Positions 23,543 to 30,811 of a stretch of DNA of 37,861 bases are shown here, one piece after another. Every line of letters begins with the position of its first letter. Within the stretch, counting starts at the first letter, position 1. Origin of the DNA: JBDSTZ01 sp039927975 (GTDB lineage: Bacteria; Pseudomonadota; Gammaproteobacteria; Burkholderiales; Burkholderiaceae_D). The position numbers and the translations under genes were made by a program. The notes beneath the pieces are model-generated. The model was not told where the DNA came from and made no database searches. It worked only from the letters and a program-made list of their open reading frames with translations. Location of the stretch: the NCBI GenBank assembly GCA_039927975.1, contig JBDSTZ010000613.1, positions 1 to 37,861 on the forward strand. The letters run 5' to 3'.

Positions 23543-25060
23543 CTATGCCGCCTGCCGCATGACCGAATCGCACCATTCGCGCGCGCTGTCCTCGCCGCGT
23601 TTGTCGAGCAGATAAAGAAAGCCGGTGCGCAGCGCCTCGTCGGCCAGCCGCTTGTCGCTGCGCGCGGCGGTGGCCAGGTGTTCGAGGCCTTCGTGGCGGT
23701 CTTCTTCGAGCAGGATGCGCCCGTAGGTGCAGGCCGCCTTTGGAAACGGCCCGCCCGGCTGGCGCAGCAAGTGTTCCAGCGCCGGCTTGGCCGCCTGCGG
23801 CGAATCGAATTCGGCCTTGAGCAGCGCCATCTCCTGCAAGTCCGACAGCGCCATGCTGGTCATCGGCACGGCCGCCAGTTCGGCCATGCGCGCGGTCGAG
23901 CGCCGCACATAGCGGTATCGTTCGGCCCAGGTCTTTTCCTGCACGCGCCACCATTTTTGGTCGAATTCGGCGATCAGGCGGTCGCCGAACGCGCCCAGCA
24001 GGCTGGCGGCCGAACTGCCGGACATCGGCTTGAGCATGGTGGCGGCGCGGCCAAGCGCCTCGACCCGTTCGCGCAGGCAGGGATGGGTGTCGGCGACGTT
24101 CGATTCGACCTCCCACGCCGCCTTCACGCTGGCGGCGCCGGCCCATTCATCGTGACTCATGCGAAAGGCCGTGCTCATTGACTGGTAGGGCATGAAGGCC
24201 GGCTTCTCGCGCGTGCTGGCCTGGCGGTACAGCGTCCGCCAGAAATGCTGGTAGAACCAGCGTCCGCACAGGGTGCTGCGGATCAGGCTCGCGGCGGCCG
24301 TGTCGACCCCGACCAGCGTGCCGGCGGCGCGGTCGGCCTCGTATTCGTCCTGGCGCGACAGCACGAAGGTGTAGGCGTAAAAGTAGGGCATGAAGGCGCG
24401 CAGCGCACGCGCCATGGCGCCGGACCCGAGGCCCTCGTCGCCGGCGTTTTCGAGCTGCTCGAAGATGGCGCCCAGGGTTTGGCGCTGGCGGTAGATCCAG
24501 GCCTGGATTTTGCCATGGGCGCCGCACAGGTGGCCGTATTCGTGCGCCACGGTGGCCATCATTTCGGAGGTGGGATGGCCGAGCATGAAGGGCAGGCCGA
24601 GCACCAGGTAGTTGACGGTCGGGCCAAACAGCCCCCAGCGCGGCAGTTGCGCGATGCTGGCGTTGAACTCGGCGTCGACCAGTACGTGATGGATCGGCGG
24701 GCCTTGCAGTTTGGCGCGCATCTTGTCGAGCAGGTCGAACAGCAGCGGCGCCTCGGCGGCGCTGATGGCGCGGCCTTCCGGCGCCGGCAGGCGCGTCAAC
24801 AGGGTGCGCAGGGTGACGTAAAAGACCGGCACCGACATCAGGCCGAGCACGCCGATGGTAATCACGTTGCGTCTGAGGCCATGGGCGCGCCATTGCGCAT
24901 AGCCCCAGTACATCACCAGCAGGTTCACGAGCAGGAACAGGAACAGCACGATGTAGGCGGCGCAACTGATGAGCAGCACCCTGGCGCGGAACGCCGCTGG
25001 CGCATTCGCCGACTGAGTCTCCAGGCGCGATACCAGCCAGCCGAATTCTTCATCGTTCAC
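23543..25060 (-). CDS. M48 family membrane metallopeptidase
   Basis: 505 residues from GTG 25060 with AGGAGC upstream. Two N-terminal membrane helices (about 26-54 and 66-84) are followed by a peptidase domain with the zinc motif AHEYGHLCGAH (HEYGH 173-177) and a distal DEYEADRAAG (third ligand Glu, about 240). The C-terminal 150 residues are helical and TPR-like (LLKAEFDSPQAAKPALEHLL and similar). It is related to HtpX/Oma1-type and Ste24-like proteases facing the cytoplasm or periplasm. The substrate is unknown. It is convergent with the DUF445 gene. Confidence 0.87.
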   Translation of the reverse strand: MNDEEFGWLVSRLETQSANAPAAFRARVLLISCAAYIVLFLFLLVNLLVMYWGYAQWRAHGLRRNVITIGVLGLMSVPVFYVTLRTLLTRLPAPEGRAISAAEAPLLFDLLDKMRAKLQGPPIHHVLVDAEFNASIAQLPRWGLFGPTVNYLVLGLPFMLGHPTSEMMATVAHEYGHLCGAHGKIQAWIYRQRQTLGAIFEQLENAGDEGLGSGAMARALRAFMPYFYAYTFVLSRQDEYEADRAAGTLVGVDTAAASLIRSTLCGRWFYQHFWRTLYRQASTREKPAFMPYQSMSTAFRMSHDEWAGAASVKAAWEVESNVADTHPCLRERVEALGRAATMLKPMSGSSAASLLGAFGDRLIAEFDQKWWRVQEKTWAERYRYVRRSTARMAELAAVPMTSMALSDLQEMALLKAEFDSPQAAKPALEHLLRQPGGPFPKAACTYGRILLEEDRHEGLEHLATAARSDKRLADEALRTGFLYLLDKRGEDSAREWCDSVMRQAA

Positions 25061-25225
25061 GCATTGCTCCTAAAATAAGTTCTCCAGAGCAATTCTACAC
25101 TTGATCTTTCGCAGGAGCTTGCTAATTACTTCATACAGTTGAGCCGTATCAAATCGGTTCGGCTTGCCGATTCATAGAGAGCAGATCGTTTGTCGCGCGT
25201 CAATCCAGGCGCCGCCCGGCGGTGT

Positions 25226-28200
25226 TCAGGCGGGCACCAGCTCGTTCGCGTGTTCCTGCAGGCACACCCGGTTGCGCCCCTCATGCTTGGCCTGGTACAG
25301 CGCCGCGTCGGCGCCTTCGATCAGGCTGGCCATCGCCAGAGCGTTCGACGGCACGCACACCGCCACGCCGAGGCTGAGCGTGACAACCGGCGCCACCCGC
25401 GAATTGGGATGGATGATCGCCAGCGTCTCGCAGGCCGAGCGGATCGCTTCGGCCACCAGCATGGCGGCGTCGCGGCCGGCGCCGGGCAGCACCAGCACGA
25501 ATTCCTCGCCGCCGTAACGCGCCGCCAGGTCGGCCGCGCGGCGCGCGTGGCTCATGAAGACGGCGGCCACGGCGGCGATGCAGCGGTCGCCTTCGGGATG
25601 GCCGAGCGCGTCGTTGTTGCGCTTGAAGCTGTCGATATCGGCAAGGATCAGCGCCAGCGGCTCGCCGCTGCGGCAGGCGCGGTTCCACTCCTCGGCCAGC
25701 ACCTCGTCGAAGCGGCGCCGGTTGGCCAGACCCGTGAGGGCGTCGAGGAAGGACAGGCGTGACAGGTGCTCGTCGGCCAGCCGCAGCGCCTCGGTTTTTT
25801 GCGCCATCTGCCGTTCCATCTCGGCGTGGCGGGCGCGCAGCTGATGCAGGCGCAGGCGGTACAGCGCCATCAGCGCGGCCAGGGTGGCGTCGGCCAGCAG
25901 CAGCTTGAACCAGGCTGTTTGGTGAAAGTAGGGCGCGACCTCGATCGCCAGACCCGGCCCGGCCTCGCTCCAGTGCTGGCCGTCGAGCGAACTGACGACG
26001 CGGAAGCGGTAGCTGCCGTGCGAAAGGGCGGGGAAGGACACTTCGCGGTTCAAGCCGGTGTCGATCCAGGTCGGCGTCAAGCCTTGCATCTGGTAGCGAT
26101 AGCGCATGCGCTCGGCGTGCAGCAGGGTCATCGCGCTGTACTGGATCGACACCGTGGCAGGCCCCGGCGGTAGCGACATGGCGGCCGCCGCGTCCTGGCT
26201 CACGCCGTTGACACTGACCTTTTCCAGCCGCACCGGCGGCGCCAGGCCGGCGCCGGGCAGCTTGTCCGGGTCGACCACCACCAGGCCCCTGGTGGTCGGC
26301 AGCAGCAGGCGGCCGGCGTCGTGCATCGCGCTGGCCGGTTGCAGGCCGCCGGCGAAGGTGGTGCTGCGCATCGATTCGGCCGCGCCGAAGGCGGTCGAGA
26401 CGACCTTGCCGATGCGGCCTTCGGCGAAGCCGTCCAGCTCCGCGCGCGCCACACGGAAAAAGCCCCGGTTGGTGGTGAACCACAGATAGCCGCGGCGGTC
26501 TTCGAGAATGCTCAGGCAAGTGCCGTCCCACAGGCCGTCGGCCGGCCAGATGGCGCTCACGCGGTCGTCGCGCAGGCGGTTCACGCCGTCGCCGTTGGTA
26601 CCGACCCACAGCCCGCCGGCTTTGTCCTCGTACAGCGACATGATCCAGTTCGACAGCATGCCGTCGCTCCTGGTCAGGGCCTTGAAGACGCCGTCGCGGT
26701 AGCGCACCAGGCCTTCGCCGGCGGTGCCGAACCACAACGTGCCGTGGCGGTCCTGGGCGATGGCGGTCACGCCGCCGGTGGGGGCGCCGTCGGCGTGAAC
26801 CGGGGCGAAACCGTGGCCGGTAAAGCGCGCCAGGCCGGCCGCCGTGCCGGCCCAGAGCTGGCCCTGGCGGTCGCGAAACAGCATCCGCACTTCGGCGCTG
26901 GGCAGGCCGGCGTCGACGCCGTACGTGCTCACCCGTCCCTGTGCGAGGCGGGCGGCCCCGCCCGTGTAGGTGCCGATCCACAGCGCGCCATCAGGGTCCT
27001 CGAGCAGGCCGGAAATCTCGTCGGACGGCAAGCCCTGCTGCTGACCCAGTTTGGTGATGCCGGCGCCGTCGATGCGGTTGAGACCGCCGCCCGAGGTCGC
27101 CACCCAGGTCACGCCGTTGCGGCCGTACAGCACCGAGCGCACGTTGTCGTGCGACAGGCCTTCGGGCACGCCGATCCAGCCGAAGGCGCGTTCGCGCATG
27201 CGCACCAGGCCGTTGACCCAGGTGCCGACCCAGACCTCGCCCTGATTGTCGGTGTGGAGCGACCAGACATGGTCGCCGGCCAGGCCGTTGGCGCTGGACA
27301 GGGCGGTGAAGCGTTCGCCGCTCATCAGGCTGACGCCGCCGCCCCAGGTGCCGATCCACAGGCGGCCGTGGCTGTCGCGCGCGAGACCGGTGAGCTGGTC
27401 GGTCGGCAAGCCGTCGGCCACGGTGTAGACCTTGATTTTGTCGCGCTGAACGCGGACCAGCCCGCCGCCGGCGGTGGCGGCCCAGATGCCGCCGGCCGGG
27501 TCGGCCAGCACGGCGCGCACCTCCAAGTGGGGAAAGCCGTTGTCGGGATTGAAGACGCGGAATTGTCCGGCCGTGTAGGTGACCAGGCCGCCGCCCGAGG
27601 TGGCGATCCACAGCACGCCGTCGCGGTCAAAGGTGAGCGCGCGCAGACGCTCGGTGGGCAGGCCGTCGGTCACGTGGTAAAAGCGATTCTGCCAGCGCGC
27701 CAGGCCGTTGTTGGTGGCGGCCCAGACGACGCCGTCGGCGCCCTCGGCGAACGCCCAGACGCGCTGGTCGACATTGGCGGGGGCCGCGAAGGCGGGCTTG
27801 AACTTGCCGTTCAGGTAGATCGCCGCGCCCTTGTTGTGGCCGATCCACAGGTTCTTGTGGCTGTCTTGCATCAGGCCGACCACGGGATGGGAGGCGATAT
27901 CGGCGAACTCGGAGGCGTCGAAGGTGGTGAAGCGCACGCCGTCGAAACGGGCCAGGCCGCCCAGGGTGCCGATCCACAGGTAGCCGTCGCTCGCCTGCAA
28001 CAGCGCGGTGACGGCGTTCTGCGGCAGTCCCTGCTCGGTTTGCCAGGAGTCGAGCTTGTATTGGGTGAGCGACTTCTCGTGCCCGCCCGCGTTCGACGCC
28101 AGCGCGGCGGGACTGTGCGCGCACAGGAAAAGGAGCAGGAGCAGTGGCAGCAGCAGAAGCCGGAGCTGCATCCTGAGCGGCAGGCGAGCCCGGTCGGCGC

Positions 28201-28246
28201 AGCGATCGTGCAAGCTCAATTTTTGCCGGACAAGGGAAAAGCGCAC
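25226..28246 (-). CDS. Two-component-regulator-propeller diguanylate cyclase
   Basis: 1006 residues from GTG 28246 (AAAGG eight bases upstream). An ATG at 28171 is an alternative and would leave a tighter signal peptide (MQLRLLLLPLLLLLF...). Order: signal sequence; about 12 Reg_prop blades (70-620; repeated LW-IGT-GGL-R motifs and GLP-D linkers); a Y_Y_Y domain (about 690-765); a membrane helix (about 780-797); a coiled coil (800-830); and GGDEF. The active site GGEEF is at 912-916, and an inhibitory I-site RAAD lies at 903-906, exactly five residues before it. It should make cyclic di-GMP in response to a periplasmic ligand and be product-inhibited. The ligand is unknown. Confidence 0.92.
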   Translation of the reverse strand: MRFSLVRQKLSLHDRCADRARLPLRMQLRLLLLPLLLLLFLCAHSPAALASNAGGHEKSLTQYKLDSWQTEQGLPQNAVTALLQASDGYLWIGTLGGLARFDGVRFTTFDASEFADIASHPVVGLMQDSHKNLWIGHNKGAAIYLNGKFKPAFAAPANVDQRVWAFAEGADGVVWAATNNGLARWQNRFYHVTDGLPTERLRALTFDRDGVLWIATSGGGLVTYTAGQFRVFNPDNGFPHLEVRAVLADPAGGIWAATAGGGLVRVQRDKIKVYTVADGLPTDQLTGLARDSHGRLWIGTWGGGVSLMSGERFTALSSANGLAGDHVWSLHTDNQGEVWVGTWVNGLVRMRERAFGWIGVPEGLSHDNVRSVLYGRNGVTWVATSGGGLNRIDGAGITKLGQQQGLPSDEISGLLEDPDGALWIGTYTGGAARLAQGRVSTYGVDAGLPSAEVRMLFRDRQGQLWAGTAAGLARFTGHGFAPVHADGAPTGGVTAIAQDRHGTLWFGTAGEGLVRYRDGVFKALTRSDGMLSNWIMSLYEDKAGGLWVGTNGDGVNRLRDDRVSAIWPADGLWDGTCLSILEDRRGYLWFTTNRGFFRVARAELDGFAEGRIGKVVSTAFGAAESMRSTTFAGGLQPASAMHDAGRLLLPTTRGLVVVDPDKLPGAGLAPPVRLEKVSVNGVSQDAAAAMSLPPGPATVSIQYSAMTLLHAERMRYRYQMQGLTPTWIDTGLNREVSFPALSHGSYRFRVVSSLDGQHWSEAGPGLAIEVAPYFHQTAWFKLLLADATLAALMALYRLRLHQLRARHAEMERQMAQKTEALRLADEHLSRLSFLDALTGLANRRRFDEVLAEEWNRACRSGEPLALILADIDSFKRNNDALGHPEGDRCIAAVAAVFMSHARRAADLAARYGGEEFVLVLPGAGRDAAMLVAEAIRSACETLAIIHPNSRVAPVVTLSLGVAVCVPSNALAMASLIEGADAALYQAKHEGRNRVCLQEHANELVPA

Positions 28247-28277
28247 GCCAGAAACCTTTTTCTAGAATAAAACATCA

Positions 28278-28289
28278 TGCCGTACGGCA
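28278..28289. promoter_or_regulatory. 12-bp perfect palindrome in a divergent promoter region
   Basis: TGCCGTACGGCA lies 32 bases upstream of the propeller-cyclase start and about 145 bases upstream of the YgjV-like gene. Its position suits an operator. There is no family assignment. Confidence 0.3.
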
Positions 28290-28400
28290 AGAGTGAGGGA
28301 GCGCGGCAGGGATGGAAATGGCGAAAAAGTGTGGCGGCGCGATACATTGACGGCCCCGTCGGCCACCGCATCGTCTGGCGGGGGAATGGCGGGCGCAGCG

Positions 28401-28406
28401 TATAAT
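28401..28406 (+). promoter_or_regulatory. Consensus -10 element for the YgjV-like gene
   Basis: A perfect TATAAT lies 28 bases before ATG 28435 in a GC-rich context. No good -35 sits 16-18 bases upstream, so an activator may be needed. Confidence 0.45.
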
Positions 28407-28434
28407 TCTGGCCCCTTCCATAAACATTCATCTG

Positions 28435-28944
28435 ATGGCGATAGACTGGTTTTCGCCGGCGCAGTGCGTCGGTTACGCGGCATTCGTGCTTGGCGTCGGC
28501 TCGTTCCTGCAAACCGACGACCGCCGCTTCAAGCTGTTCATGGCGGGCGAATGCTTTGCCTACATTGTCCATTTTTCCTTGCTGGGCAACCCGACGGCGG
28601 TCGCCAGTTCGACCATGTCGTTGCTGCGCTCGCTGCTGGCCCTGCGCACCCGCTCGGCGTGGGTGGCGGCGGCGGTCGTGGCGATCAACCTCGCGCTGGG
28701 GATGGTGCTGGCAAAGCAGGCAAGCGACTGGCTGCCCCTGGCGGCGTCCTGCCTTGGCACGCTCGCCTTGTTCCTGCTGCAAGGGATACGGATGCGGCTC
28801 GTCATGCTGGTCGGGACGGTGCTGTGGATCGCCAATAACGTCATCGCCGGCTCGATCGGCGGCACCGCGCTGGAAGTGGTGATCGCCATCGTCAACATGG
28901 TGACCATCGGGCGGATGGTCAGGCAGGCGCGGCAGCCCGCCTGA
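28435..28944 (+). CDS. YgjV-like inner-membrane protein
   Basis: 169 residues, about five membrane helices (roughly 10-27, 40-58, 76-94, 98-116, 120-160). The pattern GYAAFVLGVGSFLQTDDRRFKLFMAGECFAYIVHFSLLG, then LRSLLALRT and LWIANNVIAGSIGG matches the YgjV family of small inner-membrane proteins, whose function is undetermined. It may be transcribed alone; the candidate retron element begins less than 100 bases after its stop. Confidence 0.8.
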   Translation: MAIDWFSPAQCVGYAAFVLGVGSFLQTDDRRFKLFMAGECFAYIVHFSLLGNPTAVASSTMSLLRSLLALRTRSAWVAAAVVAINLALGMVLAKQASDWLPLAASCLGTLALFLLQGIRMRLVMLVGTVLWIANNVIAGSIGGTALEVVIAIVNMVTIGRMVRQARQPA

Positions 28945-28994
28945 CACAGCGGGCGTTAGCGGTCCTCGCAGTGTCGCCGGTGATGTCGATCATG

Positions 28995-29023
28995 TTGACC
29001 TTTAATCAAAATTGCCCTACTGT
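28995..29023 (+). promoter_or_regulatory. Candidate promoter of the retron element
   Basis: A -35 TTGACC (28995-29000) and a weak -10 TACTGT (29018-29023) have the ideal 17-base spacer, which is AT-rich. A start seven bases downstream would be G29030, the first base of the predicted a1 repeat. The -10 matches consensus at only three positions, so the call leans on spacing and on that coincidence. Confidence 0.45.
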
Positions 29024-29029
29024 TGCGGC

Positions 29030-29194
29030 GGGGCGGATCCTTCAAGCCGGCCTGGACTTGCCTCGCGCAGGGACAGCCTCTGCGGGGTTACCCCGCGGGA
29101 TATTCAGTGTTCAGCACTTCACCGCTTGATTTTCTTCGCGCTTGCGCGCGAGACAGATCACGCATCACGAGACTCGTTGAAGGCTCTCCGCTCC
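29030..29194 (+). ncRNA. Candidate retron msr-msd non-coding RNA
   Basis: The a1 arm 29030-29045 (GGGGCGGA-T-CCTTCAA) pairs with the a2 arm 29177-29194 (TTGAAGG-CTC-TCCGCTCC): 15 base pairs (one G-U) with a 1/3-base internal loop. AGC follows a1 directly (29045-29047), so G29046 is the candidate branching guanosine. The enclosed sequence forms a 9-bp hairpin at 29079-29099 (TTA loop) and a small hairpin at 29106-29118. A 40-base imperfect stem-loop at 29124-29163 (TTGC loop) would be the msd hairpin. The RNA ends ten bases before the first codon of the reverse-transcriptase frame. This is the standard retron order. Folding was done by eye. Confidence 0.55.
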
Positions 29195-29204
29195 TTCTTT
29201 TCGC

Positions 29205-29537
29205 ATGGATACTGACAAGCTTGGCGTGCTGGCGCTGGCCGATACGATGCTCGCCTCACATGGCGGACTGGACGACCTTGTGGCCGCCTGCGACCGCGTG
29301 TTCGACGCGCCGCTGCCATGGGCGCCGCGACTGTGCGCGGCGCTGCTCGCGCGCACCGGCGAGCATTTTCACTATTTCAGCCGATACGAGCTGACCGATA
29401 TCCTGCTTCAACTGCTTGGTCGCGGCGGCGTCGAGCCCTATCCCTATCCCGATGACGATGATGATGGCGATGACGACGCGCATGAGCGCGCCCCCCTGCC
29501 AGCCTTCAGCGACCTGCCGCCTGTGCGACGCTATTGA
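29205..29537 (+). CDS. N-terminal extension of the retron-type reverse transcriptase (separated by in-frame TGA)
   Basis: 110 residues from ATG 29205 to TGA 29535-29537. It is mostly helical (LADTMLASHGGLDDLVAACDRVF, then LCAALLARTGEHFHYFSRYELTDILLQLL), ending in a PYPYPDDDDDGDDD acidic linker and LPAFSDLPPVRRY. The reading frame continues after the TGA without shift into the family-like linker LAALALPALSSVGALAAWL and the polymerase. Relatives I recall have one uninterrupted protein of about 450 residues with a similar helical N-terminus, so this is best read as the first quarter of a broken gene. There is no Shine-Dalgarno sequence, and the start sits right behind the predicted a2 arm. Alone it matches no known effector. 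Confidence 0.55.
   Translation: MDTDKLGVLALADTMLASHGGLDDLVAACDRVFDAPLPWAPRLCAALLARTGEHFHYFSRYELTDILLQLLGRGGVEPYPYPDDDDDGDDDAHERAPLPAFSDLPPVRRY
29535..29537 (+). other. In-frame TGA interrupting the reverse-transcriptase gene
   Basis: The frame is open from 29205 to 30596 except for this codon (codon 111 of 464). Residues on both sides belong to the same expected protein: helical extension and acidic linker before, RPPAEPWLAALALPALSSV linker after. A single substitution (for example TGG to TGA) would explain it. Sequencing error and translational readthrough are the alternatives. Confidence 0.65.
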
Positions 29538-29606
29538 ATCGATCAGCCGATACGCCCGCCGGCCGAGCCGTGGCTCGCCGCGCTCGCGCTGCCGGCACTG
29601 TCGTCG

Positions 29607-30596
29607 GTGGGCGCGCTGGCCGCCTGGCTCAATGAACCGGTCGGCGCGCTAGACTGGTTTGCCGACCGATGGCGGCTTGGGCGCGAGGCCGCCTCGCGCT
29701 TGCAGCATTACCACTATCGCTGGGTGCCCAAGCGCAGCGGCGGCCTGCGGCTGATCGAAATTCCCAAGGAGCGGCTGCGCCGCATTCAGCAAAAAATCCT
29801 CCGCCAGATTCTCGACCTGGTGCCGGCGCATCCCGCTGCGCATGGCTTCCGGCGCGGACACTCGTGCGTCACGCACGCGGCGCTGCACACCGGGAAGCGC
29901 GCGGTGATCCGCATGGACCTGAAGGATTTTTTTCCGAGTATCCAGCTCGCGCGCATTCACGCGATGTTTGAAAAACTCGGCTACCCGGCCAGTGTGGCGG
30001 GCACGCTGGCGCGGGTCTGCGTCAACCGCGTGCCGAACGGCGTGTTCAGCGAGGCCCCGGCTGACGAGGCGCTCGCCTGGAACGAGCGCCAGGCCCTCAA
30101 GTCGCCGCACCTGCCGCAAGGCTCGCCCTGCTCGCCGGCGCTGGCCAATTTGTGCGCCTATCGTCTCGACATCCGCCTCGACGCGCTGGCCCAATCCTTG
30201 GGCGCGACCTACAGCCGCTATGCCGACGACCTGGTGTTTTCGGGCGACCGCGCCTTCGAGCGGGCCGCCGAACGCTTTCATATCCGGGTCGCGGCGATCG
30301 CGCTTGAAGAGGGATTCCGCGTCAACACGCGCAAGACGCGGCTGATGCGCGAAGGGACGCGCCAGCAGGTGACCGGCGTGGTCGTCAATCGCCATCCGAA
30401 CATCGCGCGCGATGAATACGACAGGCTCAAGGCAACGCTGACCAACTGCGTGCGGCATGGACCGACGTCGCAGAACCATGACAAGCGCGCTGATTTCCAG
30501 GCCTACCTGGCTGGCCGCATTTCGCATGTGATGTCGGTGAACCGTCATCGCGCGGACAAATTGCAGCGTCTGTCGAAGGCGATTGTCTGGCCTTAG
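29607..30596 (+). CDS. Retron-type reverse transcriptase (catalytic part)
   Basis: 329 residues if begun at GTG 29607, the first standard-type start after the TGA; no ribosome site precedes it. Group-II/retron RT blocks in order: YRWVPKRSGGLRLIEIPK (RT1), HPAAHGFRRGHSCVTHAALH (RT2/3a, HAALH in place of the retron NAxxH), IRMDLKDFFPSI (first catalytic Asp, residue 104), HLPQGSPCSPALANL (RT4), YSRYADDLVFSGD (YADD at 205-208), EEGFRVNTRKTRLM (RT6) and QQVTGVVVN (RT7 VTG, a retron hallmark). A C-terminal thumb (TLTNCVRHGP...AGRISHVMSVN) follows. The active site is intact. It probably uses the upstream RNA as template and primer. No toxin, nuclease or other effector gene is adjacent. Confidence 0.9.
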   Translation: MGALAAWLNEPVGALDWFADRWRLGREAASRLQHYHYRWVPKRSGGLRLIEIPKERLRRIQQKILRQILDLVPAHPAAHGFRRGHSCVTHAALHTGKRAVIRMDLKDFFPSIQLARIHAMFEKLGYPASVAGTLARVCVNRVPNGVFSEAPADEALAWNERQALKSPHLPQGSPCSPALANLCAYRLDIRLDALAQSLGATYSRYADDLVFSGDRAFERAAERFHIRVAAIALEEGFRVNTRKTRLMREGTRQQVTGVVVNRHPNIARDEYDRLKATLTNCVRHGPTSQNHDKRADFQAYLAGRISHVMSVNRHRADKLQRLSKAIVWP

Positions 30597-30667
30597 GAGA
30601 CGGCCTGGCATCAGCATCCGTTGCGCTCACTGTTTGCCACTCGCGCAGCCGCCCTTGGCCGCGTGCA

Positions 30668-30685
30668 GTGTCCGGATCCGGACAC
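30668..30685. promoter_or_regulatory. 18-bp perfect palindrome, candidate enhancer site for the sigma-54 regulator
   Basis: GTGTCCGGATCCGGACAC is perfectly symmetric. Its centre is about 85 bases upstream of the -24 element and about 110 from the inferred start, the usual distance for NtrC-type upstream activator sites. The response regulator at 35225 carries a Fis-type helix-turn-helix and is the likely binder. Confidence 0.6.
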
Positions 30686-30759
30686 GCGTGACCGGAGACG
30701 GGCAGGCGCTAATCGCAGCGCGGCGCCGCGCCCCCTATGACAGCATCACTTGCGGCGGC

Positions 30760-30774
30760 TGGCACGGAGCTTGC
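30760..30774 (+). promoter_or_regulatory. Sigma-54 (-24/-12) promoter of the exporter operon
   Basis: TGGCAC-GGAGC-TTGC matches the RpoN consensus exactly (GG at 30761-30762, GC at 30773-30774, correct 10-base spacing). Transcription would start near 30786, which puts ATG 30812 downstream and rules out the longer frame starts at 30737 and 30782. A sigma-54 activator is encoded in the same operon. Confidence 0.85.
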
Positions 30775-30811
30775 GCTATGGATGGTTTTGCAATCGCCGC
30801 GAAGCGCCCGT

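Noticed and set aside
26321..28270. A 649-residue plus-strand open frame
   Set aside because: It is antisense to the beta-propeller cyclase. Repetitive blades and high GC produce long antisense frames.
28945..28975. TTAGC near 28957 as an alternative retron branch site
   Set aside because: No sequence upstream of the reverse transcriptase complements the bases before it, so no a1/a2 stem can form. The 29030-29045 arm has a strong partner.
29079..29099. The TTA-loop hairpin as an intrinsic terminator of the YgjV-like gene
   Set aside because: It is followed by GATATTCAG with no T-run and lies inside the predicted retron RNA.
29012..29215. A 67-residue frame covering the retron RNA region
   Set aside because: It lacks a ribosome site and overlaps the structured segment and the start of the reverse-transcriptase frame. 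The RNA interpretation explains the sequence better.
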